A model generated the notes under the pieces. That model searched no databases. It had not been told where the DNA came from and was given only the letters and a program-made list of their open reading frames with translations. Of a DNA stretch of 50,082 bases, positions 28,000-35,665 are shown in pieces (positions within the stretch are counted from its first letter, which is position 1; each line of letters starts with the position of its first letter). The stretch lies in contig NZ_JAECZC010000105.1 in NCBI RefSeq assembly GCF_016056305.1, forward strand, positions 1-50,082. The letters run 5' to 3'. The DNA is from Amazonocrinis nigriterrae CENA67. Its GTDB lineage: Bacteria > Cyanobacteriota > Cyanobacteriia > Cyanobacteriales > Nostocaceae. Position numbers and translations under genes: made by a program.

Positions 28000-28092
28000 T
28001 TGTTATTTGTCAGTTGTCAGTGGTCAGTTGTCATTTGTAATTTGTTATTTGTTATTCTCCCCTGCACCCCTGCTCCCCTGCTCCTCTGCTCC
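28000..28092. repeat. Tandem repeats between permease and ATPase genes
   Basis: TCAGTTGTCA-type repeats (28011-28035) and CCCCTGCT octamers (about 28059-28085). Confidence 0.8.
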
Positions 28093-30069
28093 CTACTCCC
28101 CAGCCTCTTCGGCCCGCTGCACAATGCCAATAAACGAATCCTCAAGGGAAAAGGGGATGGGCCGCAAGGAGTGAAGATTAATATTTTCTGTTTGTAGAAT
28201 TGTACGGATACGGGGAATTTCTGAGTCTGGATGATCGAGAACCAGATGCAAGCGATCGCCAAAAATTGATACTCGCCACTCTGCTAAGTGGGTTTTGAGT
28301 AAGTTAGAAGCAGCTTGAGTTTTATCGGTGACAACTTCTACTAACTGACCAGGTTGAGAAGCTTTAATCTCGGTGGGAGAACCTTGCGCCACTACTTCAC
28401 CTGCTACCATAAATCCCATACGGTTGCATTGTTCTGCCTCTTCTAAATAATGGGTTGTTACTAATATTGCTGTCCCTGACCTGGCAAACTCATTAATCAA
28501 CCGCCAAAACTGACGACGTGCTAAAGGGTCTACACCTGATGTCGGTTCATCTAAAAATAAAATTTCTGGTTCATGCATCACTGAAGCACCAAAAGCTACC
28601 CGTTGCTTCCAACCTCCCGGTAGTTGACCAGTAAGCATATTTTCTCTGCCAACTAAGCCGCAGGTTGCCAGTACCCAGTCAATCTTGCTACGGCGCAATC
28701 GATTTGGTACACCGTAAACTCCACAGTAAAATTGCAAATTCTGAATAATCGTTAAATCATCGTAGAGTGTGAATTTTTGACTCATGTAGCCAATGCGTTG
28801 GCGCAAGGCACTGCTACGTAAATTCTGAGTTTGTCCAGCTAAAGAGATTTTCCCAGATGTCGGTTCTAGTAAGCCGCAGAGAATCTTAATTGTAGTTGTC
28901 TTTCCCGCACCATTAGCTCCTAGTAACCCATAAATTTCACCATAGCGAATTTCTAAATCTATATTCTTAACTGCTTGGAAGTTGCCAAAAACTTTTTTCA
29001 ATCTCTTGGCTTCAATAGCGACCTCTCCCTCAACCCCTCCCCTCACAGGGGAGGGGAGTCCAGCCCCTTCCTTTGCAGGGAAGGGGGTTGGGGGGTTAGG
29101 TTTTTGACGGGAACGAGGAAAAGAAATAAATTCTGGATCATTACCAGCTGCACGTAGGCGGGTCACAAAAACGTTTTCTAGCGTGGCGTCAGCAGTTTGA
29201 ATGCTGTTAATTTGTAGTTGCTGTTGATTAAAAATTGTCTGGACTGCTGCTGTACCTACTGATACATTTTTGACTAACACATCCAAGCGATCGCCAAAGG
29301 TTTGGACATCAACAATAGATGTTTGTTTGTTGTTTGTTGCCTCTTGTAATACTTGTTCAGCCGCTTCAATTTGATGAGTCCGCACTTCCAAACGTTGTAA
29401 ACCAAGACTTGCTCGCAACTGTGCAAGAGTACCAATTTGGTTAATTTCTCCCTCATACATTAAAGCTATGCGATCGCACCTTTCAGCTTCATCTAAATAA
29501 GGCGTGGCTACAACTACCGTCACTCCCTCCGCTGCTACTGCGGCTAGAACATCCCAGAATTCCCGCCGCGATACGGGGTCAACTCCTGTAGTCGGCTCAT
29601 CTAACAAGAGAATTTTCGGTTGGGAAATTAATGCACAGCACAAAGCTAACTTCTGCTTCATCCCACCAGAGAGGCGACCAGCCAAGCGATCGCCAAATTT
29701 CTCCAAACTCATCAATTGCAGATATTTACTGCGACGCTGAAAGAATTGCTGTTCTGGAACCTCACGCAACCCAGCACTATACCGCAGATTTTCATCAATA
29801 CTCAAATCAAGATAAAGTGAAAATTGCTGTGTCAAATAACCGATAGCTAAACGAGCATTACGCGGTGGTTTTCCTAAAACTTGGATATTACCAGCAGATG
29901 CTTCCATAACCCCACCTAAAATGTGGAAAGTTGTTGTTTTTCCTGCACCATCAGGGCCAATTAAACCAAAGATTTCTCCTTGTTTAACAGCAAAATCTAT
30001 ACCCTTAACGGCGACTAATTTTCCGTAACGTTTATATAAACCTTCTACTTGAATTACGATATTAGTCAT
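28093..30069 (-). CDS. Double-domain ABC transporter ATPase, YbhF-like
   Basis: 658 residues with two full ATPase domains. Domain 1 has Walker A GPDGAGKTTTFHI near residue 37, signature LSGGMKQKLAL and Walker B ILLLDEPTTGVD. Domain 2 has GANGAGKTTTIKI, a modified signature LPGGWKQRVAF and ILFLDEPTSGVD. E. coli YbhF (about 578 residues) is shorter. The extra length lies partly in a linker at about residues 320-350, where a proline/glycine-rich run (PPTPFPAKEGAG, LPSPVRGGVEGE) is encoded by the CCCCTCCCC-type hairpin repeat otherwise found between genes. It powers the two ABC-2 permeases. Confidence 0.93.
   Translation of the reverse strand: MTNIVIQVEGLYKRYGKLVAVKGIDFAVKQGEIFGLIGPDGAGKTTTFHILGGVMEASAGNIQVLGKPPRNARLAIGYLTQQFSLYLDLSIDENLRYSAGLREVPEQQFFQRRSKYLQLMSLEKFGDRLAGRLSGGMKQKLALCCALISQPKILLLDEPTTGVDPVSRREFWDVLAAVAAEGVTVVVATPYLDEAERCDRIALMYEGEINQIGTLAQLRASLGLQRLEVRTHQIEAAEQVLQEATNNKQTSIVDVQTFGDRLDVLVKNVSVGTAAVQTIFNQQQLQINSIQTADATLENVFVTRLRAAGNDPEFISFPRSRQKPNPPTPFPAKEGAGLPSPVRGGVEGEVAIEAKRLKKVFGNFQAVKNIDLEIRYGEIYGLLGANGAGKTTTIKILCGLLEPTSGKISLAGQTQNLRSSALRQRIGYMSQKFTLYDDLTIIQNLQFYCGVYGVPNRLRRSKIDWVLATCGLVGRENMLTGQLPGGWKQRVAFGASVMHEPEILFLDEPTSGVDPLARRQFWRLINEFARSGTAILVTTHYLEEAEQCNRMGFMVAGEVVAQGSPTEIKASQPGQLVEVVTDKTQAASNLLKTHLAEWRVSIFGDRLHLVLDHPDSEIPRIRTILQTENINLHSLRPIPFSLEDSFIGIVQRAEEAGE
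29025..29105. repeat. Hairpin repeat embedded in frame in the ATPase gene
   Basis: The stretch includes CCCCT-CAC-AGGGG (29041-29053) and CCCCTTCCTTTGCAGGGAAGGGG (about 29067-29089). It matches the intergenic repeat type seen at 17617-17639 and 38205-38227. It encodes part of the inter-domain linker without breaking the frame. Confidence 0.8.
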
Positions 30070-30167
30070 TTGTCAGTTGTTAGTTGTCAGTTGTCATTTG
30101 TCATTTCTCCTCATCTCCCCTGCACCCCTGCACCCCTGCTCCCCTGCTCCCCTGCTTTAAAAGCTCC
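30070..30167. repeat. Tandem repeats between HlyD-type and ATPase genes
   Basis: CAGTTGT/CATTTGT repeats (about 30072-30106) and CCCCTGCA/CCCCTGCT octamers (about 30118-30155). Confidence 0.8.
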
Positions 30168-31436
30168 TCATCTCCCCCGCTCCTTTGCAATCATAATCTC
30201 AGCATCCGCCGGCATTCCTGGCTTGGCTAATCTATCGGGATTGTCGATGGAGATTTTCACACCAAAAACTTGCTTAACTCGGTCTTGCTGAAAATAAATG
30301 TTTTCGGGGGTAAAAGATGCTTGCGTATCAATAGCGGCAATTTTAGCGCTGAGGGGTTCTTTGGGTGCTGAATCCAAAAAGACCTGAGCTTTCTGACCAA
30401 CTCGTACTTTTCCAATATCGCCTTGAGGAACAAAAGCACGCAGATAAACTGTATTGGGATTGATAACTGTCAGTAGAGTTTTACCAGTGGTAACTACGGC
30501 ACCTGGTTCTACACTACGACTAACGACAACGCCATCGATAGGACTAATGACATTCAAGTCAGCAATTTTGGCTTTAGTTTCCTGCTGAGAGGCTTTGGCG
30601 TTGGCGACATTAGCTTGAGCTGCTGCTAGTTGTAAGCGTGTCTGTGCCAATTGTGTGCGTAACCCCGCCAGCTGCGTGTTGCGAATCGAGGGATTTAACG
30701 CTGTGGTTTGAGCTTGTGTTAATTGACCTTTGGCAGAATCAACTAATTTCCGGTAAGAATCCACTGCTGCTTGACGTGAATTGACAGTAGCGAGGGCAGT
30801 TTCAAAGCTGGTTTGGGCTTGGTCAAATTGTTGCTTGGTAACAGCTCCTTGGTTTACCAATTTGGCATAGCGATCGCGATTTATTTGCGCCAGTCGCAAC
30901 TCAGATTTAGCTTGCTGTACTTCGGCTAACGCTTGATTTAGTTGTGCTTGAGTTGAAGCCACTGATGATTCAGCCTGAAAAATTCGACCTTTGGCATCTC
31001 CTTGAGACTGTTGTAAAGCAAGCTGACTTTCCAAAATCTGACTTGACAACAGATTAATTTGTAATCGTGCCTGTTCTTGTTGTTTCTCAGTAGAATCTAA
31101 ACGAGCTGCTGCACCCATTAGTTGTGCTTGAATCTCTGCATCGTCGAGCTTTACAATCACCTGATTTTGGTGAACTTCATCTCCTTCACGCACTGCTACA
31201 GACTCGATTCTACCCGCTACTTTCGCTCCAATATCTGTTTCGTAGCCTTCAATGCGACCGCTTACCCGCAGTGTGTTAGTTTCCGAGTTTGATGAGAGAA
31301 AATACCACGTTAGTATACCTGCTCCTGCTAGTAATAAGCCCAACGGAATCAGCAATAGGGGGGACAGTTTGCGCTTGTTTTTGGACGATACAGAACTATC
31401 AAAAGGTTCTTGGGCTGGGGAAAGTGACTGAGCCAT
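30168..31436 (-). CDS. HlyD-family membrane fusion protein, YbhG-like
   Basis: 422 residues from ATG 31436, which is preceded by AAAGAGA; the longer frame from 31463 begins in repeat DNA. One membrane anchor (about residues 30-50) is followed by the biotinyl-lipoyl half IGAKVAGRIESVAVREGDEVHQNQVI, a very long alpha-helical hairpin rich in Ala, Gln and Leu (residues about 95-290), the second lipoyl half DLNVISPIDGVVVSRSVEPG and a beta-barrel domain. It links the inner-membrane ABC exporter to an outer-membrane channel, not encoded here. First gene of the exporter operon and divergent to the TetR-type regulator. Confidence 0.93.
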   Translation of the reverse strand: MAQSLSPAQEPFDSSVSSKNKRKLSPLLLIPLGLLLAGAGILTWYFLSSNSETNTLRVSGRIEGYETDIGAKVAGRIESVAVREGDEVHQNQVIVKLDDAEIQAQLMGAAARLDSTEKQQEQARLQINLLSSQILESQLALQQSQGDAKGRIFQAESSVASTQAQLNQALAEVQQAKSELRLAQINRDRYAKLVNQGAVTKQQFDQAQTSFETALATVNSRQAAVDSYRKLVDSAKGQLTQAQTTALNPSIRNTQLAGLRTQLAQTRLQLAAAQANVANAKASQQETKAKIADLNVISPIDGVVVSRSVEPGAVVTTGKTLLTVINPNTVYLRAFVPQGDIGKVRVGQKAQVFLDSAPKEPLSAKIAAIDTQASFTPENIYFQQDRVKQVFGVKISIDNPDRLAKPGMPADAEIMIAKERGR

Positions 31437-31463
31437 AATTTTTCTCTTTGGGTCATTGGGCAT

Positions 31464-31705
31464 TGGGTATGGGGCATTGGAAAAGGAAGATAACTCCTAA
31501 CTCCTAACTCCTAACTCCTAACTTTTTAAACTAGACTGTATGGTTTGTTGGTGTGGATTTTACTGAAAACAGACGTATAAGTATTTAAGCTGAAATAACC
31601 GATTAACAAGAGTTAATCGAGATTATACTCGAAATTTTTATCGATTGTCGGATAAAAATAGGGTAAAATATTAGCTCTATAAAATGAACAAAAAATGATA
31701 CAAAA
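31464..31705. promoter_or_regulatory. Divergent control region with two perfect inverted repeats
   Basis: CTCCTAA heptamers lie at about 31494-31522. Between them and the regulator start are two perfect dyads: CGATTAAC-AAGA-GTTAATCG at 31600-31619 and ATTTTTATC-N8-GATAAAAAT at 31634-31659. A smaller TCGAG-N6-CTCGA is at 31617-31632. They lie between the divergent exporter operon and its likely regulator, as expected for operators. Binding is inferred. Confidence 0.6.
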
Positions 31706-32479
31706 ATGAAACAACTAAGAGATTACAGCTTGAGAGTTACACTCAATCAAACTGAGCTTTCCTTATTGAAGGAAGAGTCAGAACGTCAGGGAGTACCGAT
31801 GACTGCCGTAATCCGCCAGATGATACGCGCTAAAGCTATCAGTCCAGAAATCACTCCTCCCATGACTGAGTTACATGAACTACCTTCACTACCAAATTTT
31901 TCATACACCAGCAAGCCAGAACAAATCCTACAGGGAGCTATGCATGAGTTTCTCCTACATGGCTATGCAGACACCAGCATGGATAGAGTAGCTGCAACAG
32001 CTGGAGTATCAAAACAAACTCTCTACAGTCATTTTCGGGACAAAGAAGGACTGTTCACAGCTTTAATAGAGCAAATAGTCAGTGAACGGTTTGAGTTTTT
32101 GTTTAGTTTTGAACTGCTACAAGGAGAACCAAAAGTGGTTCTGCGACAACTAGCAACAACATTTCTCAACCAAATTTTGAACGATCAAAGATATCTATCT
32201 TTTATTCGGTTAGTGTTTGCGGAGTCGGGTCGTTTTCCCAATTTAGCTCAGGCATTTGTTCGCAACGGCTTTGGATTAGGTATCCAAACCCTTACTCAAT
32301 ATTTAGCTTCCCATCCAGAACTAGGGATTTCTGACCCGGAAGCAACAGCAAGAATTTTTGCAGGTTCGGTGATGTCATACGTGATCACTATGGAGGTGCT
32401 TCACGGTAAACAGGTAATGCCAATGGCAAGCGATCGCTTAATTAATAGTCTCATTAACTTTGTCATTCCACAGACTTAG
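31706..32479 (+). CDS. TetR-family regulator with N-terminal ribbon-helix-helix-like extension
   Basis: 257 residues. Residues about 70-257 are a TetR/AcrR repressor: the helix-turn-helix MDRVAATAGVSKQTLYSHFRDKEGLF lies at 92-117, followed by an all-helical ligand/dimer domain. The extra first ~45 residues (YSLRVTLNQTELSLLKEESERQG, then VPMTAVIRQMIRAK) look like a ribbon-helix-helix DNA-binding unit of the CopG/Arc type, joined by a proline-rich linker (residues 48-66). Ordinary TetR proteins lack this. Being divergent to the ybhGFSR-like operon, it probably controls it; in E. coli the TetR protein CecR (YbiH) controls ybhGFSR. The ATG at 31706 is preceded by an A-rich leader. Confidence 0.85.
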   Translation: MKQLRDYSLRVTLNQTELSLLKEESERQGVPMTAVIRQMIRAKAISPEITPPMTELHELPSLPNFSYTSKPEQILQGAMHEFLLHGYADTSMDRVAATAGVSKQTLYSHFRDKEGLFTALIEQIVSERFEFLFSFELLQGEPKVVLRQLATTFLNQILNDQRYLSFIRLVFAESGRFPNLAQAFVRNGFGLGIQTLTQYLASHPELGISDPEATARIFAGSVMSYVITMEVLHGKQVMPMASDRLINSLINFVIPQT

Positions 32480-32614
32480 GGACTTCCAAATTAACAATTT
32501 AATTAACATATTTATTAACTATTGTTGAAAAAAATTCAAGATACTTTTGCCAGTTTGTCCTGAAATGGGCGCATCATCTTACAATACAATATAGGACAGT
32601 TATCACTCATAAAT

Positions 32615-32857
32615 TTGACCCTGAGCGAAGAAACTATAACCTTTCATTTAGACTCCGAAAAGCGAAAGTCACTTGATGAAATAGCTTTACTTTTAGATCG
32701 CGATCGCTCTTATGTATTGAACGAAGCTATTAATGCTTATCTAGAAATATACTCGTGGCAACTAGACCATATTAAAGAAGGTCTGCGTCAGGCAGATGCA
32801 GGTGAGTTCGCTACTCCAGAAGAAGTAGCTGCTGCGTTTGCAAAGTGGCGTAAATGA
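32615..32857 (+). CDS. Ribbon-helix-helix antitoxin (ParD/CopG-like)
   Basis: 80 residues from TTG at 32615. The pattern ETITFHLDSEKRKSLDEIA, followed by DRDRSYVLNEAINAYL, is the strand-helix-helix of RHH antitoxins. The C-terminal acidic tail (QADAGEFATPEEVAAAFAKWRK) is the usual toxin-neutralising part. It overlaps the toxin gene by four bases (ATGA), the standard toxin-antitoxin arrangement. It probably represses its own promoter, which would lie at 32540-32610. A later start is unlikely because the first strand would be lost. Confidence 0.85.
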   Translation: MTLSEETITFHLDSEKRKSLDEIALLLDRDRSYVLNEAINAYLEIYSWQLDHIKEGLRQADAGEFATPEEVAAAFAKWRK

Positions 32858-33138
32858 AAATTGTTTGGACTCAACTTGCTTTAGCAGATTTGGACGCAGC
32901 CTACAACTACATAGCTGCAAGCAATCCAAACGCTGCTATTGATATTATTGATCACATTGAAAAAGCTCTAGATCAGCTCATAAAATATCCTGAAATCGGC
33001 CAATTTTGCCGATTTCCAGGTACTAGAGAATTAATCATTACTCGTACACCGTTTATTATTCCTTATCGAGTACAAGCTGATCAAATTGAAATTTTAGCCA
33101 TTATTCATGGTGCTAGACGCTGGTCAGATAAATTATAG
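32854..33138 (+). CDS. ParE/RelE-family toxin
   Basis: 94 residues with the compact RelE/ParE fold signature: IVWTQLALADLDAAYNYIAASNP, then LIKYPEIGQFCRFPGTRELIITRTPFIIPYRV and IEILAIIHGARRW at the end. ParE proteins poison DNA gyrase; RelE relatives cut mRNA. The sequence features (PGTRELI and a C-terminal ARRW) are those of the ParE/YoeB-like group common in cyanobacterial chromosomes. Translated by coupling with the antitoxin. Not truncated. Confidence 0.87.
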   Translation: MKIVWTQLALADLDAAYNYIAASNPNAAIDIIDHIEKALDQLIKYPEIGQFCRFPGTRELIITRTPFIIPYRVQADQIEILAIIHGARRWSDKL

Positions 33139-33173
33139 CCATAGTTTTAGCAGCAACTTAGAATTGGTGCAGG

Positions 33174-34487
33174 TTACGTAGTGTATTCAGCGTTAATCTT
33201 CACGTAGTCATAACTCAAGTCGCAACCCCAAGCTTTACCAGAACCATATCCATTACCAATGCTGACTGCAATGATTACTGGATTGTCTAATCGTTGAGTT
33301 TTGATAGTGGTGCGATCGCCTGACAAATCATTACTATTATTGGTGGCAACAAAATCCTTGGGTAAGGAAGCATCATCAGCGGCTTGTTTTAAGTAAGCAC
33401 TCGCTGCTTTGCGGTCAAATGGTAAAGGTTGACCATTTTCTAACATTAAGAAATCCCCTAGCTTAATTTGCAGGTTTTCTTGCTCAAAAAGCACACCAGA
33501 CCGACCAGCAGCGGCGGCGATACGTCCCCAATTGGGGTCACGTCCAAAGATTGCAGACTTGACTAAAGAGGAACCAGCAATAGTTTTGGCTATTTGACGC
33601 GCTGAGAGTTCATCATGGGCGCCTGTGACTTGCACTTCAATTAAACAGGTTGCTCCTTCACCGTCACGAGCGATCGCTTTTGCTAAATGCTGGCAAACTG
33701 CTGTTAACATTGCCTCTAATTTTTCTGCTTCTGCACCCGCGTCGGTAATGGCTGGAGTGCGGGATTGACCATTGGCGAGAGCGATTAAGCTGTCGTTGGT
33801 GCTAGTATCACCATCAACGGTGATGGAATTGAAACTTCTATCAGCTGCTCTAGCTAACATCTGCTGCCAAAGGCTTGGTGAAACAGCCGCATCACAGGTC
33901 ACAAATGCCAACATAGTTGCCATGTTGGGGTGAATCATACCGGAACCTTTAGCAATGCCCCCAATTCTTACCGGGCGATCGCCTATAGTTGTCTCTAAGG
34001 CAATGGATTTTGTTACCAAGTCTGTGGTGATAATTGCTCTTGCTGCTGCATCTGAGCCTGTGTCAGATAATGTTGCCACTAACTTGGGAATGCCACTTCT
34101 GAGGGCATCCATTTTGATTCGCTGACCAATCACGCCAGTAGAAGCTAGTAAAATGGCATCGGGTGAAATATTCAACTCACGAGCCAATAAATCAGCACTT
34201 TCAATAGCATCTTGCACACCCTGCTTACCCGTGGCGGCGTTTGCTTGTCCGGCGTTGCAGAGAATTGCACGAGCGCTATGTTTAGCTTGCAAACGTTTGC
34301 GACAATAATCTACACAGGCGGCTTTAACTTGACTTGTAGTAAATACACCAGCTGCGATCGCTTCTACCTCTGAGTAGATTAACGCCAAATCCGGTAATCC
34401 CGAAGGTTTCAGTCCGGCGGTTATTCCTGTCGCCTGATATCCCCTTGGAGCTGTAACGCCACCGCTAATTTCCTGCCAGTCTGTCAT
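33174..34487 (-). CDS. argJ: Bifunctional ornithine acetyltransferase / N-acetylglutamate synthase
   Basis: Arginine biosynthesis enzyme that moves the acetyl group from N-acetylornithine to glutamate and can also acetylate glutamate from acetyl-CoA. 437 residues. The self-cleavage/catalytic site is in GSGMIHPNMATMLAFVTCDA, where the Thr after MA becomes the N-terminus of the beta chain. Other motifs are ASTGVIGQ and GRDPNWGRIAAAAGRSG near the C-terminal third. It is slightly longer than the usual ~410 because of an insertion of about 20 residues near the end (LPKDFVATNNSNDLSGDR). Single gene, convergent with the toxin gene (35 bases between stops). Confidence 0.96.
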   Translation of the reverse strand: MTDWQEISGGVTAPRGYQATGITAGLKPSGLPDLALIYSEVEAIAAGVFTTSQVKAACVDYCRKRLQAKHSARAILCNAGQANAATGKQGVQDAIESADLLARELNISPDAILLASTGVIGQRIKMDALRSGIPKLVATLSDTGSDAAARAIITTDLVTKSIALETTIGDRPVRIGGIAKGSGMIHPNMATMLAFVTCDAAVSPSLWQQMLARAADRSFNSITVDGDTSTNDSLIALANGQSRTPAITDAGAEAEKLEAMLTAVCQHLAKAIARDGEGATCLIEVQVTGAHDELSARQIAKTIAGSSLVKSAIFGRDPNWGRIAAAAGRSGVLFEQENLQIKLGDFLMLENGQPLPFDRKAASAYLKQAADDASLPKDFVATNNSNDLSGDRTTIKTQRLDNPVIIAVSIGNGYGSGKAWGCDLSYDYVKINAEYTT

Positions 34488-34664
34488 TTTTCTGCACCCA
34501 CAACTATTAACCGCACGACTGGCGATTATACCAAGTCTTACTCATTAAGTTATTAGTTCGTTGTTAGTTATTAATAACTACCGATTTAGAAGAGAAATTT
34601 GACTAATCCCAGCCATTAATAGACGTATTATGCCCAATACCTACACCCTAGCGATACAAAATTC

Positions 34665-34728
34665 AAAAAAGGAGAGCCACTTAGGCAGCTCTCCAGATCA
34701 TCAGGGTGCATCTACTTAGCACATTATA
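34665..34728 (-). ncRNA. Candidate small RNA, copy 1
   Basis: On the minus strand a perfect -10 box TATAAT (complement of 34723-34728) is followed about 30 bases later by a terminator: 7-bp stem GGAGAGC/GCTCTCC (34671-34694, 10-base loop) and six T (34665-34670). The predicted RNA starts near 34716 and is about 52 bases. The surrounding ~110 bases are repeated at 35015-35125 with about 70% similarity, concentrated in the hairpin and the stretch between it and the -10 box. No ORF. It is of the size of the heterocyst-specific NsiR1 RNAs, but identity could not be checked. Confidence 0.6.
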
Positions 34729-35014
34729 ACACTTTTGCCATGAGGAGTAATACCCATTATTTCTTTTTTGTATACATATTGTTAAGAACTTACCCCGAAT
34801 TTACTTAACCTAGAAAATTTTAGTTGAAAATAGTAATTTTGATTACTATCAAGAAATACATAATGTGTATAACCAAAACTAGAGTGCTGGGTGTAGGGTA
34901 GAAGAGAAAATTATATTTTTGTACACCCTGTAAGAGTACCAATAGGGATAATAAGCAAACACCAATTACCCTACATCCCACACCCTCAAAGCTTGACACT
35001 CATAACTTATGAGC

Positions 35015-35082
35015 TAAAAAAGAAGGAGAGCTATTTAGTCAGCCCTCCCGATCATTAGGGTATATCTACTAGACACAGAATA
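35015..35082 (-). ncRNA. Candidate small RNA, copy 2
   Basis: Paralogue of the element at 34665. Minus-strand -10 box TATTCT (complement of 35077-35082), terminator stem GGAGGGC/GCTCTCC at 35025-35048 with one mismatch, then TTCTTTTTT (complement of 35016-35024). Conserved between copies are the TAGATxxACCCTxATGATC stretch and the hairpin; spacing is identical within a few bases. The two copies lie about 350 bases apart in a gene-free region. Confidence 0.55.
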
Positions 35083-35177
35083 GCTTTTCAGGTGTGAGGG
35101 GTGTTACCTATTTTTTTGGTTTTTTTGTAAAAATATGATGAAGAAATTTTAGAGGACAGCAACTATAGCAAAGTGCT

Positions 35178-35501
35178 GAGGAGCCACTGCGTTGCGGTGA
35201 GGCAGTCCGGTCTTGGGGTCTCCCCCTACCCTTCGGGTTCTGCTTTGCAGTACGGGTTCGGGAGTTTGCCAGACGCTCGTTCGCGTAGCGTCTCCGACAG
35301 GAAAAGACTCGCTACCGCTGCGCTAACGACGCAAGACGCCCTTCGGGTTCGCCACTTTGCCATCTCGGCAGAAGCCAAGACAGCAAGTGGACTCACCAAG
35401 ACGGCAACTCCCTCACCAAGTGGAGGAACTGCCGAACCCGTACTGCGAAGCCGTTCCCGAAGGGTAGGGAGGTTCCCTCCGTTGTAGCATGTGGCGTTGT
35501 T
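35178..35501. mobile_element. Non-coding inverted-repeat element, MITE-like
   Basis: A 324-base GC-richer segment in AT-rich surroundings. It is bracketed by the 7-base direct repeat AAGTGCT (35171-35177 and 35502-35508), a probable target duplication. Inside, two ~45-base arms at 35224-35270 and 35425-35469 are near-perfect inverted copies (CCCTACCCTTCGGG.. and ..CCCGAAGGGTAGGG). The outer words GAGGAGCCACTGCG and GCATGTGGCGTTG recur at 19927-19976. The 104-codon open frame across it has no protein-like character and is judged spurious. Confidence 0.65.
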
Positions 35502-35665
35502 AAGTGCTTAGCTATGAGTAGGAAGCCAGTTTTTTCAAGGCTTTGAGCAATGAACATTGTCTTAACCTATGTGACTACGACTATCATTAAAGGCTATGTA
35601 TATAGGACTCCTATTTGATTTTTGAAAAAATTCAGTACAACTCAAAAAGGGTTCTTCCCTACTCC
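35502..35665. repeat. AT-rich spacer ending in CCCTACT heptamers
   Basis: Nothing gene-like; tandem CCCTACT copies at about 35657-35690 run into the 3' end of the globin/pentapeptide gene and encode its last residues. Confidence 0.6.

Larger units (their letters stand above)
34488..35177. other. Gene-free region around the small-RNA candidates
   Basis: Apart from the two sRNA-like units, this AT-rich stretch has an imperfect dyad TGTAGGGTA (34892-34900) / TACCCTACA (34967-34975) and no ORF with coding character. Nothing else is seen. Confidence 0.6.

Noticed and set aside
35173-35487. 104-codon open frame on the plus strand
   Set aside because: It runs across the inverted-repeat element; the translated sequence is Arg/Ser-rich and low-complexity, with no Shine-Dalgarno and no family likeness.
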